Source of the DNA: DATDCV01 sp036524155
GTDB taxonomy: Bacteria; Verrucomicrobiota; Verrucomicrobiia; Limisphaerales; UBA8199
DNA length: 24,830 nt
NCBI GenBank assembly: GCA_036524155.1
Contig: DATDCV010000754.1
Location: 1-24,830 of the forward strand
Direction: 5' to 3'
This document shows, one piece after another, positions 16,488 to 23,919 of the stretch. Numbering within the stretch: position 1 is the first letter of the stretch; each line of letters begins with the position of its first letter. A program made the position numbers and the translations under genes. A model generated the notes under the pieces. It had not been told where the DNA came from. It did no database searches and was given only the letters and a program-made list of their open reading frames with translations.

Positions 16488-18966
16488 CCAGGTCCAGACC
16501 ACCACCTCGCCCGACCCCGGCAACGGCACCGGACCCCAAACCACGGCGAACACTTTTGACAACATGGGCCGAGTCATCGCCGTGCAAAATCCCGACGGAA
16601 ATACGGTTAGCTACCTGTACCTCACAAATGGCCTGCTCAAGAGAGTTTCCGGCTCTCGCACTTACCCGGTCGAATACAGTTACGATGCCCAGGGCCGCAT
16701 GCGCACCAACAAAACCTGGCAGAGCTTCTCGGCCGGCACCGGTGCCGCTATCACCCGCTGGAACTATGACCCGCACCGCGGCTGGCTCAAATCCAAGGAT
16801 TATCCGGATAAGGACAGCGGCGTGCCCCCGGTCGCCGAGGGCACCAGCGGACCGCTTTACACCTACACGCCCGGCGGCCGGCTCAGCAGCCGCATCTGGT
16901 TGCGACCCGGAGTCGGAGGCGCAGCACTCATCACGACCAACAAATACGGCTTTAACGACGGCGCGGGCGGAAATGAACACGGCGATCTCGTCAGTGTCCA
17001 ATACCTGAACGATCCGGCTCCCACGCCCACCGTCACGTATTCGTATGATCGTCGGGGGCGGCGGACGCAGGTCGTTCGCGACGGCATGACGACTTCCTTC
17101 GGCTACAACGACGCCAGCGAGCAGACGGGCGAAAGCTATTCCGGCGGCGTCCTCGGTGGCCTCTCGGTGAACGCCACATACAATAATCTGCTCCAGCGCG
17201 ATTCCCTCAGCCTCGGCGGTGTCGCGGGTTATTCCGTGAGCTACGGTTATGATAATGCCTCCCGACTCGCGGCCATCGCCGACAGCGCTTCGCTCATCGG
17301 ATATTCTTATCTTGCCAATTCGCCTCTCGTCAGCCAGATTTTCTTCACAAACAGCGGCTCGTTGCGCATGACGACGACCAAACAGTTCGACCGGCTGAAT
17401 CGCCTCAGTTCCATTTCCTCCTCGTCCTCGTCCTCCTCCTCGATCGGGTATTCTTATGTTTATAATTCCGCCAACCAACGCATACGCGCAACCTTGGCCG
17501 ACGGGTCGTATTGGCTCTATAGCTACGATTACCTGGGCCAGGTGACCTCGGGCAAACGCTATTGGCTGGATGGCACCCCCGTTGCCGGTCAACAATTCGA
17601 GTACGGATTTGACGACATCGGGAATCGCAAATCGACTGGCGTTGGTGGCGACGCCAGCGGCGGCGGGCTGCGTGGCGACTCCTATACACCGAACAGGCTC
17701 AATCAATATTCCTCGCGCACGGTGAACGGAGCCGTCGACCAGATCGGCATCGCCAATCCCACCGCCTCCGTCACGGTGAACGGCTACCTGGCCTACCGGA
17801 AAGGTGAGTATTTCGATTACGCCCTGCCGGTTTCAAACGGGAGCGCGCCACAATATCCACTCGTGATCGTGGTTTCGAGCTATCCTCCGGGCCAAACCAA
17901 TCAAGGGAACATTTTCGTTCCGCAAACCCCCGAGAGCTTCGGATACGACGCCGACGGGAACCTGATGAGCGACGGCCGGTGGTCGTACGCTTTGGATGCC
18001 GAGAACCGTTTGGTCAAAGTGGAGAGCCTGCCCAACGCTCCAACCGGTTCAAAACGCCGCCTGGAGTTTACCTACGACCACCAAAGCCGGAGGATCAAGA
18101 GCAAGATCACCAATCTGGACACGGGTGTCGTCACATCGGAGAACAAATTCCTGTATGACGGCTGGAACCTGCTTGCCGAGCTGAATGCGACCAACAACGC
18201 GATTATCCGCTCGTTCGTCTGGGGCCTGGACTTGAGTGGCTCGATGCAGGGTGCCGGCGGCGTCGGCGCCCTGCTCAAGGTCACGTACAATGGAGCAAGC
18301 ACCACCAACTGCTTCGCCGCTTACGATGGGAATGGAAACGTGATGGCCCTAGTCAAGGCTGATGGCGCGTCCCTTTGTGCCCGCTATCACTACGGCCCCT
18401 TCGGAGAGGTCGTCCGCGCCACCGGCCCCATGGCCAAGGCCAATCCCTTCCGATTCTCGACCAAGTATCAGGATGATGAGACGGACCTGCTTTACTACGG
18501 GTACCGCTGTTACAGCGCGAGCACTGGGAGGTGGTTAAATAGGGATGATATCGAGGAAGCTGGGGGACTTAACATGTACGGGTTCGTCGAGAACGACCCG
18601 ATAGCTGCAATCGACCTTTTGGGCCGCATCAATCCACACCAATTGGATCCTTATAACCCACCACTCGCGGGGAGCCCGTGCTGTGGTCCTTGTCAACGGA
18701 GACCGTGCGTAATAGGGGCAGACTTCGCAGGAATAAAAGACACTGGAAGCAAACCTGGCATGTTCCGCTTAGCGGTTAGCGGCTTCCACCGGCAGGGCTG
18801 CTGTCCAAACTGGCAATTACGTTGGACGAGTTGCATACGAGCCAACAGTGCACTCGGTGGAACGATAGCGGAGTGCAACGACTCCACTACGTGCAACTTC
18901 GATCCCGGTTTCGGACCGAATGTGCGGGGGGCGCATGGCTGGTCCAGTTGTGGGCGAGATACTTGA
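16255..18966 (+). CDS. RHS/YD-repeat protein, C-terminal core and variable tip (continuation after frameshift)
   Basis: This frame continues the RHS core of the preceding entry; its apparent GTG start is an artefact of the frameshift. It has many YD repeats (YGYDAHGRQAAV, YSYDAQGRMRTN, YSYDRRGRRTQV), a run of nine Ser (around 17410-17442) and the conserved RHS core end FGEVVRATGPMAKANPFRF ... YYGYRCYSASTGRWLNRD (18400-18566). The usual DPIGE after this is DDIEE here. The tip after DLLGRIN (18630 on) is a Cys-rich sequence (CCGPCQRRPC, HRQGCCPNW) that I do not recognise; it is presumably the effector part. The frame stops at 18966, but the next frame back continues with plausible Cys-rich sequence to 19085, so the true tip may be ~40 residues longer. 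The candidate immunity gene at 19091 follows. Confidence 0.82.
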   Translation: MTLPTSGNNWTRTTTQTAPDSSTTVTVEQYGRLVSVTRYNASGGQVTQTSYGYDAHGRQAAVTDARSGTTMYTFNAADQVQTTTSPDPGNGTGPQTTANTFDNMGRVIAVQNPDGNTVSYLYLTNGLLKRVSGSRTYPVEYSYDAQGRMRTNKTWQSFSAGTGAAITRWNYDPHRGWLKSKDYPDKDSGVPPVAEGTSGPLYTYTPGGRLSSRIWLRPGVGGAALITTNKYGFNDGAGGNEHGDLVSVQYLNDPAPTPTVTYSYDRRGRRTQVVRDGMTTSFGYNDASEQTGESYSGGVLGGLSVNATYNNLLQRDSLSLGGVAGYSVSYGYDNASRLAAIADSASLIGYSYLANSPLVSQIFFTNSGSLRMTTTKQFDRLNRLSSISSSSSSSSSIGYSYVYNSANQRIRATLADGSYWLYSYDYLGQVTSGKRYWLDGTPVAGQQFEYGFDDIGNRKSTGVGGDASGGGLRGDSYTPNRLNQYSSRTVNGAVDQIGIANPTASVTVNGYLAYRKGEYFDYALPVSNGSAPQYPLVIVVSSYPPGQTNQGNIFVPQTPESFGYDADGNLMSDGRWSYALDAENRLVKVESLPNAPTGSKRRLEFTYDHQSRRIKSKITNLDTGVVTSENKFLYDGWNLLAELNATNNAIIRSFVWGLDLSGSMQGAGGVGALLKVTYNGASTTNCFAAYDGNGNVMALVKADGASLCARYHYGPFGEVVRATGPMAKANPFRFSTKYQDDETDLLYYGYRCYSASTGRWLNRDDIEEAGGLNMYGFVENDPIAAIDLLGRINPHQLDPYNPPLAGSPCCGPCQRRPCVIGADFAGIKDTGSKPGMFRLAVSGFHRQGCCPNWQLRWTSCIRANSALGGTIAECNDSTTCNFDPGFGPNVRGAHGWSSCGRDT
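18400..18566 (+). repeat. RHS core/tip junction repeat, copy 1
   Basis: The 167-bp segment from ttcggagaggtc to the end of the GRWLNRD-encoding stretch recurs without indels at 20012-20178 and 22289-22455. This copy lies within the full-length RHS gene. Weaker protein similarity continues for ~20 residues to the DxxG just before the tip. Confidence 0.85.
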
Positions 18967-19085
18967 GTTGCGAAAATGGAGTCTGGAAGAAGTATGAAAT
19001 CCCTCTGGACGGGATTTACTGCAAGACAGTGATGTACGGTTGGCCCAATGGGATCAAGTGGCGCAAGTGGATTTGCGAACATTGA
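18961..19085 (+). pseudogene. Out-of-frame continuation of the RHS tip
   Basis: After the stop at 18964-18966, a frame one base back reads LSCENGVWKKYEIPLDGIYC and ends KWICEH at a stop at 19083-19085. Its Cys- and Trp-rich composition matches the preceding tip (WSSCGRDT). One missing base near 18961 would join the two. This is an inference; the segment could be non-coding. Confidence 0.5.
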
Positions 19086-19090
19086 GGGTT

Positions 19091-19636
19091 ATGAGACCGA
19101 AAGGCGCAAAAGCACTGTTGGCCTTAGTTTGTATCCTGCTGGCGTTTACCTGCGCGGTGCTCACGGCCGTCCACTATGAGAAGCGGCTGGCCTTGTTGAC
19201 CCTGCGGTACCGGTATGAGTGCCCGTCACACCTTCAGGACCTATGGGGGGTTGCGATGGCGCTGGGCAGACAAGACGACCGTCTTCCTCAAGACCTCACC
19301 TCGGTTGCGGCGAAAGTGCCCATAATCTCCCGGCAGAACATATACCTGCGGTTGAGCCCGATTCTATGTCCTGGATCGGAGACTCCGTTTCATCGGAACA
19401 AGCCGGCCGCGGAAGCCTCCGATTACACATACATCAACTGGTCAAGTGCATTCGCGCATATGGCGGATATCCCGCCAGAGTATCCATTGGCTTATGACCG
19501 CAAGCTGGCTAACCATCTTCAGCGGGGGATTTTCGTCTTGAGGGTAGACGGCAGTGTAATGTGGGATCGTGGTGCAGAGTGGATTCGAGAATTTAGCAAA
19601 CGGCATCCAGATTACCATGTTCTGGTCCCAGAGTAA
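19091..19636 (+). CDS. Membrane-anchored small protein, candidate immunity partner of the RHS tip
   Basis: 181 residues from the ATG at 19091, preceded by GAGGG; an in-frame upstream start at 19040 would overlap the tip and is less likely. Residues ~7-26 (KALLALVCILLAFTCAVLTAV) form one membrane segment after a basic N-terminus, so most of the protein faces the periplasm. The end (DRKLANHLQRGIFVLRVDGSVMWD) resembles the C-terminal GxNVLFxDGHV-like motif of DUF1559/pseudopilin-type proteins of Planctomycetes and Verrucomicrobia, but the Phe-Glu pilin cleavage motif is absent. It starts 5 bp after the possible extended tip stop (19085), the arrangement expected of an immunity gene. That role is inferred from position only. 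Confidence 0.65.
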   Translation: MRPKGAKALLALVCILLAFTCAVLTAVHYEKRLALLTLRYRYECPSHLQDLWGVAMALGRQDDRLPQDLTSVAAKVPIISRQNIYLRLSPILCPGSETPFHRNKPAAEASDYTYINWSSAFAHMADIPPEYPLAYDRKLANHLQRGIFVLRVDGSVMWDRGAEWIREFSKRHPDYHVLVPE

Positions 19637-19671
19637 GTATTGCGGTAAGAGAAGATGTTTGCAATCAATGG

Positions 19672-19857
19672 TACAACGCCGGTTCGCGGCTGGCCACCGT
19701 CTCGCACGGCACTTCGGTAGTGGGCTATTCTTACGTTGAAAATTCGGCGCTCATCGGGCAGGTTTTCTTCACCAACACTGGTGCACTGCGGATGGCAACG
19801 ACCCGGCAGTTTGATCGGCTTAATCGGCTCCAGTGCGATGAACGGGTCAAACCATAG
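19672..19857 (+). pseudogene. Fragment of an RHS core
   Basis: Translates to YNAGSRLATVSHGTS ... FFTNTGALRMATTRQFDRLNRLQ, closely matching residues encoded at about 17238-17410 of the intact RHS core (YDNASRLAAI ... FFTNSGSLRMTTTKQFDRLNRLS). Similarity ends at 19833, exactly where the poly-Ser tract begins in the intact gene, and a stop follows at 19855. No start codon or upstream core exists. It is a relic of a second RHS gene, or of the recombination that brought in the tip at 20012. Confidence 0.8.
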
Positions 19858-20647
19858 TTCCGTGCGGTTCTGCACTCGAGGTGACTCTCGCAGGACCGAC
19901 TCTCGGCGACTCGCTGGGCGTTTCCGAAAAGCCTGCCGTTCCTGCTCGCCTTTGTATTCGGCTAATCTCCAAGCCGTTCGCAAAAGTTCACGGTCTTGCT
20001 TCGAAGGGCTCTTCGGGGAGGTCATCCGCGCCACCAGCCCGATGGTCAAGGCCAATCCCTTCCGCTTCTCAACCAAGTATCAGGATGATGAGACGGACCT
20101 CGTCTACTATGGCTATCGGTATTGCGACGCGAGCACAGGAAGGTGGCTAAACAGGGATCCGATTGGAGAAGGTGGCGGACAGAACCTTTACGCATCGGCG
20201 AGGAATTCCCACGTCGTCTTTCTTGATCCCGATGGCCGGATCATTTTTACCCGTAGCTGTGTTTATGGCGCTCAGAGAATACTCATCCCTACGGTCCACA
20301 ACGTCTGCGCCACCATAGATTCATCGCAGTTCTCAGCTTGTATTGGAAATCCCACCTTGGCTAGTTCCGTAGTCGAGGGCCTGCGGAGGATCTGCAAGAA
20401 CAGGGACAAGTTAACAATCGATTGTGATATTAAGTGCAATCCGGGCGCACGCGCTTGGGGTGAAAATAAGACCCAGACAATTCACATTGTCAATGGTGGT
20501 TTCTATAAAGACGGGTGCGGGTGGCGGAGAGAATGCGCCATGGGTCATGAGATGCTGCACTTGTTGGGCTATTTGCATCCCAGAAGTGACCGACTGTTTA
20601 ATCGACTGCACGAATGCCTTGGTTGTGAACGATATCGGGAACTCTAA
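19838..20647 (+). CDS. Orphan RHS tip with metzincin-like HEXXHXXGXXH motif
   Basis: The open frame extends upstream to a TTG at 19736; 19838 is its first ATG, but the first ~55 residues match nothing and the true start is uncertain. From 20012 the protein has the RHS core end (FGEVIRATSPMVKANPFRF ... YYGYRYCDASTGRWLNRDPIGEGGG), i.e. junction copy 2, and then a tip of ~135 residues. The tip contains GHEMLHLLGYLH (HEMLH at 20546-20560), the full zinc-binding signature of metzincin peptidases, plus several Cys (CGWRRECAM, ECLGCERY). No Met-turn is obvious, so a peptidase function is inferred. It is probably a silent or recombinable tip, or a decayed second RHS gene. A small membrane protein gene overlaps its end by 23 bp. 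Confidence 0.7.
   Translation: MNGSNHSSVRFCTRGDSRRTDSRRLAGRFRKACRSCSPLYSANLQAVRKSSRSCFEGLFGEVIRATSPMVKANPFRFSTKYQDDETDLVYYGYRYCDASTGRWLNRDPIGEGGGQNLYASARNSHVVFLDPDGRIIFTRSCVYGAQRILIPTVHNVCATIDSSQFSACIGNPTLASSVVEGLRRICKNRDKLTIDCDIKCNPGARAWGENKTQTIHIVNGGFYKDGCGWRRECAMGHEMLHLLGYLHPRSDRLFNRLHECLGCERYREL
20012..20178 (+). repeat. RHS core/tip junction repeat, copy 2
   Basis: Collinear with copy 1 (18400) and copy 3 (22289) over 167 bp with no indels. It is followed by an entirely different tip. Confidence 0.85.
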
Positions 20648-20948
20648 TCGGCCGTCAAGAATAAAAGTGGTCGCGTTCCTTGGGGCGGTCGCAGCTGGAT
20701 TAGGGCTGTTGGTGATGAACGTCGTTGCTCCGAATCAACCGAGCGATCGCGACTTGATGATCGCCAAACAGGTTGTCCAAGCTAGAACCTCTGAAACCGT
20801 CATCCGAGTCGACCCCAAGCCCGACGGAACAGTCGAAGTCACGACGGGGTGGGTCAAAGATCCTCTTTCTGGAGACGGTCATTTGTTCAGGCTCCGCAAA
20901 ATACTGGGTAAGTGGATCGTGGTGAGCCAGAGCCGTTGGGCTGCTTAA
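20625..20948 (+). CDS. Small single-pass membrane protein, candidate immunity partner
   Basis: 107 residues from a GTG at 20625, overlapping the tip gene's stop at 20647; a GTG at 20667 would start right before the membrane segment and is an alternative. One membrane helix (KVVAFLGAVAAGLGLLVMNVV, about residues 15-34) is followed by a ~70-residue extracytoplasmic domain with strands (ETVIRVDPKPDG, KWIVVSQSRW). No family recognised. The overlap with the upstream tip gene and the topology suggest an immunity protein guarding against an exported peptidase; this is inferred from position. The ~107 bp after it, before the transglutaminase-like gene, hold no obvious feature. Confidence 0.6.
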   Translation: MNDIGNSNRPSRIKVVAFLGAVAAGLGLLVMNVVAPNQPSDRDLMIAKQVVQARTSETVIRVDPKPDGTVEVTTGWVKDPLSGDGHLFRLRKILGKWIVVSQSRWAA

Positions 20949-21055
20949 GGTCTTAAAGGTAAATCATAAAGTGGTCAGTCACTAATCACCCAACGCGACA
21001 AGAGTGTGTGGGTCATGTCAGTGAATTGGATCGTGAACTACGAGAGGAATGAGTA

Positions 21056-22114
21056 ATGTGGCTGAAGCAGGAAAAATCCTTGGTGGATGGCCTTGCAGCG
21101 CTGGCGAGAATGTCGAAAGAGGTCCTCAATTCGTCTGAAGCAAGCAGGCACTTCCGGAGAAGCAGATCTCCTCGAAGGTGTAGTTTCGCCACTGTATGCG
21201 CCTGTGGGGTCTTGCTTGTAGGAGCAGGCCTCATTGCGCTTGCCATTCAGTCCGCCTCGGAAACAGGCCGGGGCCCGGAACCGGCCAGCTTGCCGCAGTT
21301 GCTGCAAGTAATCCCCTCGAGCGTCGCGGGAATCCCCTTTGAGCGGCTGAACCTCCTTTGCGCCATCGGCCTTTGCGCCACGAACAGGCCGGACCTGAAT
21401 GAGTGCGCAGCCACCCTTCGCTCATGGGCAAAGCAGGTCCAGTCCGAGACCCAACGCCACCAGTACCGGTACGACCGCAACCCGACCGAATTTGAGAACT
21501 CGCCGGGGTTCTATCGCATGCTCATGCTGTCGGTTGTCTTGGCCGAAGATTATGGCGTGCATTACGACCCGCAGCGCAGGGCAGGCCCTGCCGCAAGCCG
21601 CATCGATGACGGATTTTTCAACGACCCGGCATCGGTCTTTGTGCACGGGCTCCTCGGACCGGAGCGCAAAGGGACGTGCAGTTCGCTGCCGGTGCTGTAC
21701 GTCGCGCTAGGGCGGCATCTGGGATATCCCCTCAAACTAGTCACCACCAAAGGCCACCTGTTTGTCCGCTGGGAAGGAGCGGGCGAGCGGTTTAATATCG
21801 AAGCCACCGGACACGGCTTGAACCGCTTTGACGACGAGTATTATCGGCACTGGCCATTTGATCTGAGCCCCGGGGAGGAGGAGGCCGAGGGCTATCTCAA
21901 ATCACTGACGCCCGCGGAAGAGTTGGCCGTGTTTCTCTCGATTCGGGGCATGTGCTTGCGGGACCAGGGCAGACTGCCGGAAGCAGCAGAGAGCTTTGCC
22001 GCCGCCGCGCGGCTCGCGCCTGCTTGCCACGGTTACCGAAAAATGCTCGCCAGCTTGGAAACCGATTTAAGCAAACAAAGCCTCAAAACCGGAGCGCGAA
22101 CGGCTCGCAACTAG
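21056..22114 (+). CDS. Membrane-anchored transglutaminase-like protein with C-terminal TPR-like helices
   Basis: 352 residues from the ATG at 21056, with a good GAGAGGA ribosome binding site 7 bp upstream. A basic N-terminal tail of ~45 residues (RHFRRSRSPRR) is followed by one membrane helix (about 45-64, CACGVLLVGAGLIALAI), so the rest is probably extracytoplasmic. Residues ~190-250 carry a transglutaminase/SirB1-like fold: GTCSSLPVLYVALGRHLGYPL with candidate nucleophile Cys 208, GHLFVRWE with His 234, and FNIEATGHG supplying the third residue. The C-terminal ~60 residues (LRDQGRLPEAAESFAAAARLAP) resemble a TPR unit. Such folds act as cysteine peptidases, crosslinking enzymes or inactive binders; which applies here is unknown. 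It lies between two RHS tip cassettes and ends 9 bp before the next. Confidence 0.8.
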   Translation: MWLKQEKSLVDGLAALARMSKEVLNSSEASRHFRRSRSPRRCSFATVCACGVLLVGAGLIALAIQSASETGRGPEPASLPQLLQVIPSSVAGIPFERLNLLCAIGLCATNRPDLNECAATLRSWAKQVQSETQRHQYRYDRNPTEFENSPGFYRMLMLSVVLAEDYGVHYDPQRRAGPAASRIDDGFFNDPASVFVHGLLGPERKGTCSSLPVLYVALGRHLGYPLKLVTTKGHLFVRWEGAGERFNIEATGHGLNRFDDEYYRHWPFDLSPGEEEAEGYLKSLTPAEELAVFLSIRGMCLRDQGRLPEAAESFAAAARLAPACHGYRKMLASLETDLSKQSLKTGARTARN

Positions 22115-22123
22115 ATAACTAAA

Positions 22124-23077
22124 ATGAAAAGTATCAACCTGCTAATAGCGACGGGCCTCGGTCTGTCCATATCGCTCTCGACTGCCCTGTCGGGATACGG
22201 TTTCTTCCATCCCGGCGCTCACGGTCCAACAGCGACCTCCGGCACACTTTCCGGTTCCGCAATTCACCCGGCGAGCGACTACAGACTATTCGGGGAGGTC
22301 ATCCGCGCCACCGGGCCGATGGCCAAGAGCAATCCCTGCCGGTTCTCTACCAAGCATCAGGATGAGGAGCCCGACCTGCTTTACTACGGGTTTCGATATT
22401 ACAACGCGAGCACGGGGAGATGGTTAAGCAGGGACCCTATTGGCGAAGCAGGTAGTGAGAATGTATTTGCGCACGTAAGGAACAATGCGATAAATCTGCT
22501 CGACTCGTTGGGTCTTGAACCCGAGTCCTCGATAAACCACAACCATTATAGCACAACATTCGCGCAGTACTTCGACTACACCGAGCAGTGGGACGCCAGC
22601 CTTGGCGAAAATGTCACCACACGAAAAAAGTGGGAAGTGAAGGGATGGAGCATACCACCAGCGACAATTAGGCACGGTCCGGAATCCTGTTGTTGGATGC
22701 TTGGGGTCCACGGGCGCGCAGAAATTCGTTGGGATAGCACCGATTATCCCAACGGCTCTCATACCCAGCACGAGTACCGCCATTTAGACATCACAAAAGA
22801 CGTTTACAGGTCTATGGCCGACTTTATTTTTGACTATGCTTTCAGATGCGTCTCTAAGAAGCAGCTCGATTGTCTGCTCTCCAACCTTTCACGCGTGGTT
22901 TTTGCCTATGATAAGAAAAGATGGATCGAGAATGTTCGCTATCACGTTACTGGAGGATACCCCGAAGGAAGCCCTGCTTGGGAGCATGAGAAGGGAGTTC
23001 TCGACGCAAACGACAGTATGGTGGCTGCAGTGCTCGCGGATGCCACCATTGGATTCTCGCTGTGCTTGAAGAAATAG
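22124..23077 (+). CDS. Signal-peptide-fused orphan RHS tip with HEXXH motif
   Basis: 317 residues. Residues 1-24 are a clear signal peptide (INLLIATGLGLSISLSTALS), followed by ~30 Gly/Ser/His-rich residues. At residue 55 the RHS core end begins abruptly (LFGEVIRATGPMAKSNPCRF ... YYGFRYYNASTGRWLSRDPIGEAG), i.e. junction copy 3. The tip (from ~135) contains QHEYRHLDI with HEYRH at 22769-22783, an HEXXH motif followed by Asp two residues on, as in some small zinc peptidases such as DUF922; a CC pair and two further Cys follow. No YD-repeat shell precedes the tip. Fusion of an export signal to the tip could allow it to be secreted on its own. It starts 9 bp after the transglutaminase-like gene, and a small exported protein follows 11 bp after its stop. 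Confidence 0.72.
   Translation: MKSINLLIATGLGLSISLSTALSGYGFFHPGAHGPTATSGTLSGSAIHPASDYRLFGEVIRATGPMAKSNPCRFSTKHQDEEPDLLYYGFRYYNASTGRWLSRDPIGEAGSENVFAHVRNNAINLLDSLGLEPESSINHNHYSTTFAQYFDYTEQWDASLGENVTTRKKWEVKGWSIPPATIRHGPESCCWMLGVHGRAEIRWDSTDYPNGSHTQHEYRHLDITKDVYRSMADFIFDYAFRCVSKKQLDCLLSNLSRVVFAYDKKRWIENVRYHVTGGYPEGSPAWEHEKGVLDANDSMVAAVLADATIGFSLCLKK
22289..22455 (+). repeat. RHS core/tip junction repeat, copy 3
   Basis: Collinear over 167 bp with copies 1 and 2, but more diverged in protein sequence (CRFSTKHQDEEPD in place of FRFSTKYQDDETD). It begins right after the signal-peptide segment of this gene. Confidence 0.82.
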
Positions 23078-23088
23078 GGAGGTGTCAG

Positions 23089-23532
23089 ATGCGCATTCAT
23101 CTCGCTGCGATGTTGGTTGTAGCACTAACCGCCATTCCGCTTGTGGCGGTGGCCGAAGACAACTCGACGAACATTAATTTGATGTCGGTTACGGTATTGG
23201 GCCGAAGTGGCGAACAGGCTAGGTTGCAGACTCTTGCCCGGACTGCGCTTGCCTCCCTTCACGATAAGTTTCCCGAGACTCGCACGAATCGCAGTCTTAA
23301 GATAGCCGCGTACATTGACTTTTCAAAAGATGAACCGGAGATACGATTTGCGTACTTGGGCCGGCCAGGAGACAAATGGTTCAGAATCACCTGCACATTG
23401 AGCGGCCAACTCCGGAAATGCGAGGCCCTCCCTTACGAGTCGTCGGGGGGGCGTGGAAGGGTCGCTCCGACAATTGACAATAGAAGGGCTAAGCCCAGGG
23501 GCCGCGAGCACTCCCGGCGACAGTCGGCTTGA
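23089..23532 (+). CDS. Small exported protein, candidate immunity partner of the third tip
   Basis: 147 residues from the ATG at 23089, chosen over 23062 because of an excellent GGGAGG ribosome binding site (23077-23082) and because a signal peptide starts there (LAAMLVVALTAIPLVAVAED, residues ~5-24). The mature part (~85 residues: QARLQTLARTALASLHDKF, then IRFAYLGRPGDKWFRITC) has a helix and several strands and matches no family I know. The last ~25 residues are Arg-rich and follow a run of seven G (23445-23451), so a slipped base may have altered the C-terminus. A periplasmic location next to an exported HEXXH tip suits an immunity or inhibitor protein; this is inferred. Confidence 0.65.
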   Translation: MRIHLAAMLVVALTAIPLVAVAEDNSTNINLMSVTVLGRSGEQARLQTLARTALASLHDKFPETRTNRSLKIAAYIDFSKDEPEIRFAYLGRPGDKWFRITCTLSGQLRKCEALPYESSGGRGRVAPTIDNRRAKPRGREHSRRQSA

Positions 23533-23832
23533 CTGGTCCCGGTAGTCGCAGGGACAGGGGCATCGGATAGCCCCCCCTCACACCGCGCGTTCTTCTCTAC
23601 GCTCTCTTAACGCAAAGCCCGTTCCACTAAGAAGGTTTCCGCCTCTTCAGGGCGCAGCCTCCCTCAGCGTGCCCAATGGCTCGCCTCGCGCCGGCGAACC
23701 CCAGTTGCCTCCGCTGGCGCCGATCGCTCTTTGACATTTTATCGGCCGGGGATCTTCGTAACCAATTGCTTCGGGCCAGCCTATTCGGCTCCACCCGCGT
23801 CCAATCGTATCGTTTTCCATTCCCTACTTGCT

Positions 23833-23919
23833 GGGACGCTTGGGACGCTCCGGGACGGTCGTGGGACGGTCGCAAAGGTGAGAATCGCCCGTAATTACCG
23901 GCCTTGGGACGGTGGGACG
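23833..23919. repeat. Six GGGACG direct repeats
   Basis: GGGACG occurs at 23833, 23842, 23852, 23863, 23906 and 23914, four of them at 9-11 bp spacing, mostly within the longer word tgggacgGt/Ct. Confidence 0.65.

Noticed and set aside
16168..17706. 512-residue minus-strand frame opposite the RHS core
   Set aside because: Regular antisense frame produced by repetitive GC-rich YD-repeat codons; the plus strand is clearly coding.
19612..20076. 154-residue minus-strand frame across the RHS relic
   Set aside because: Over 19672-19833 it is antisense to recognisable RHS sequence; the remainder matches nothing I know.
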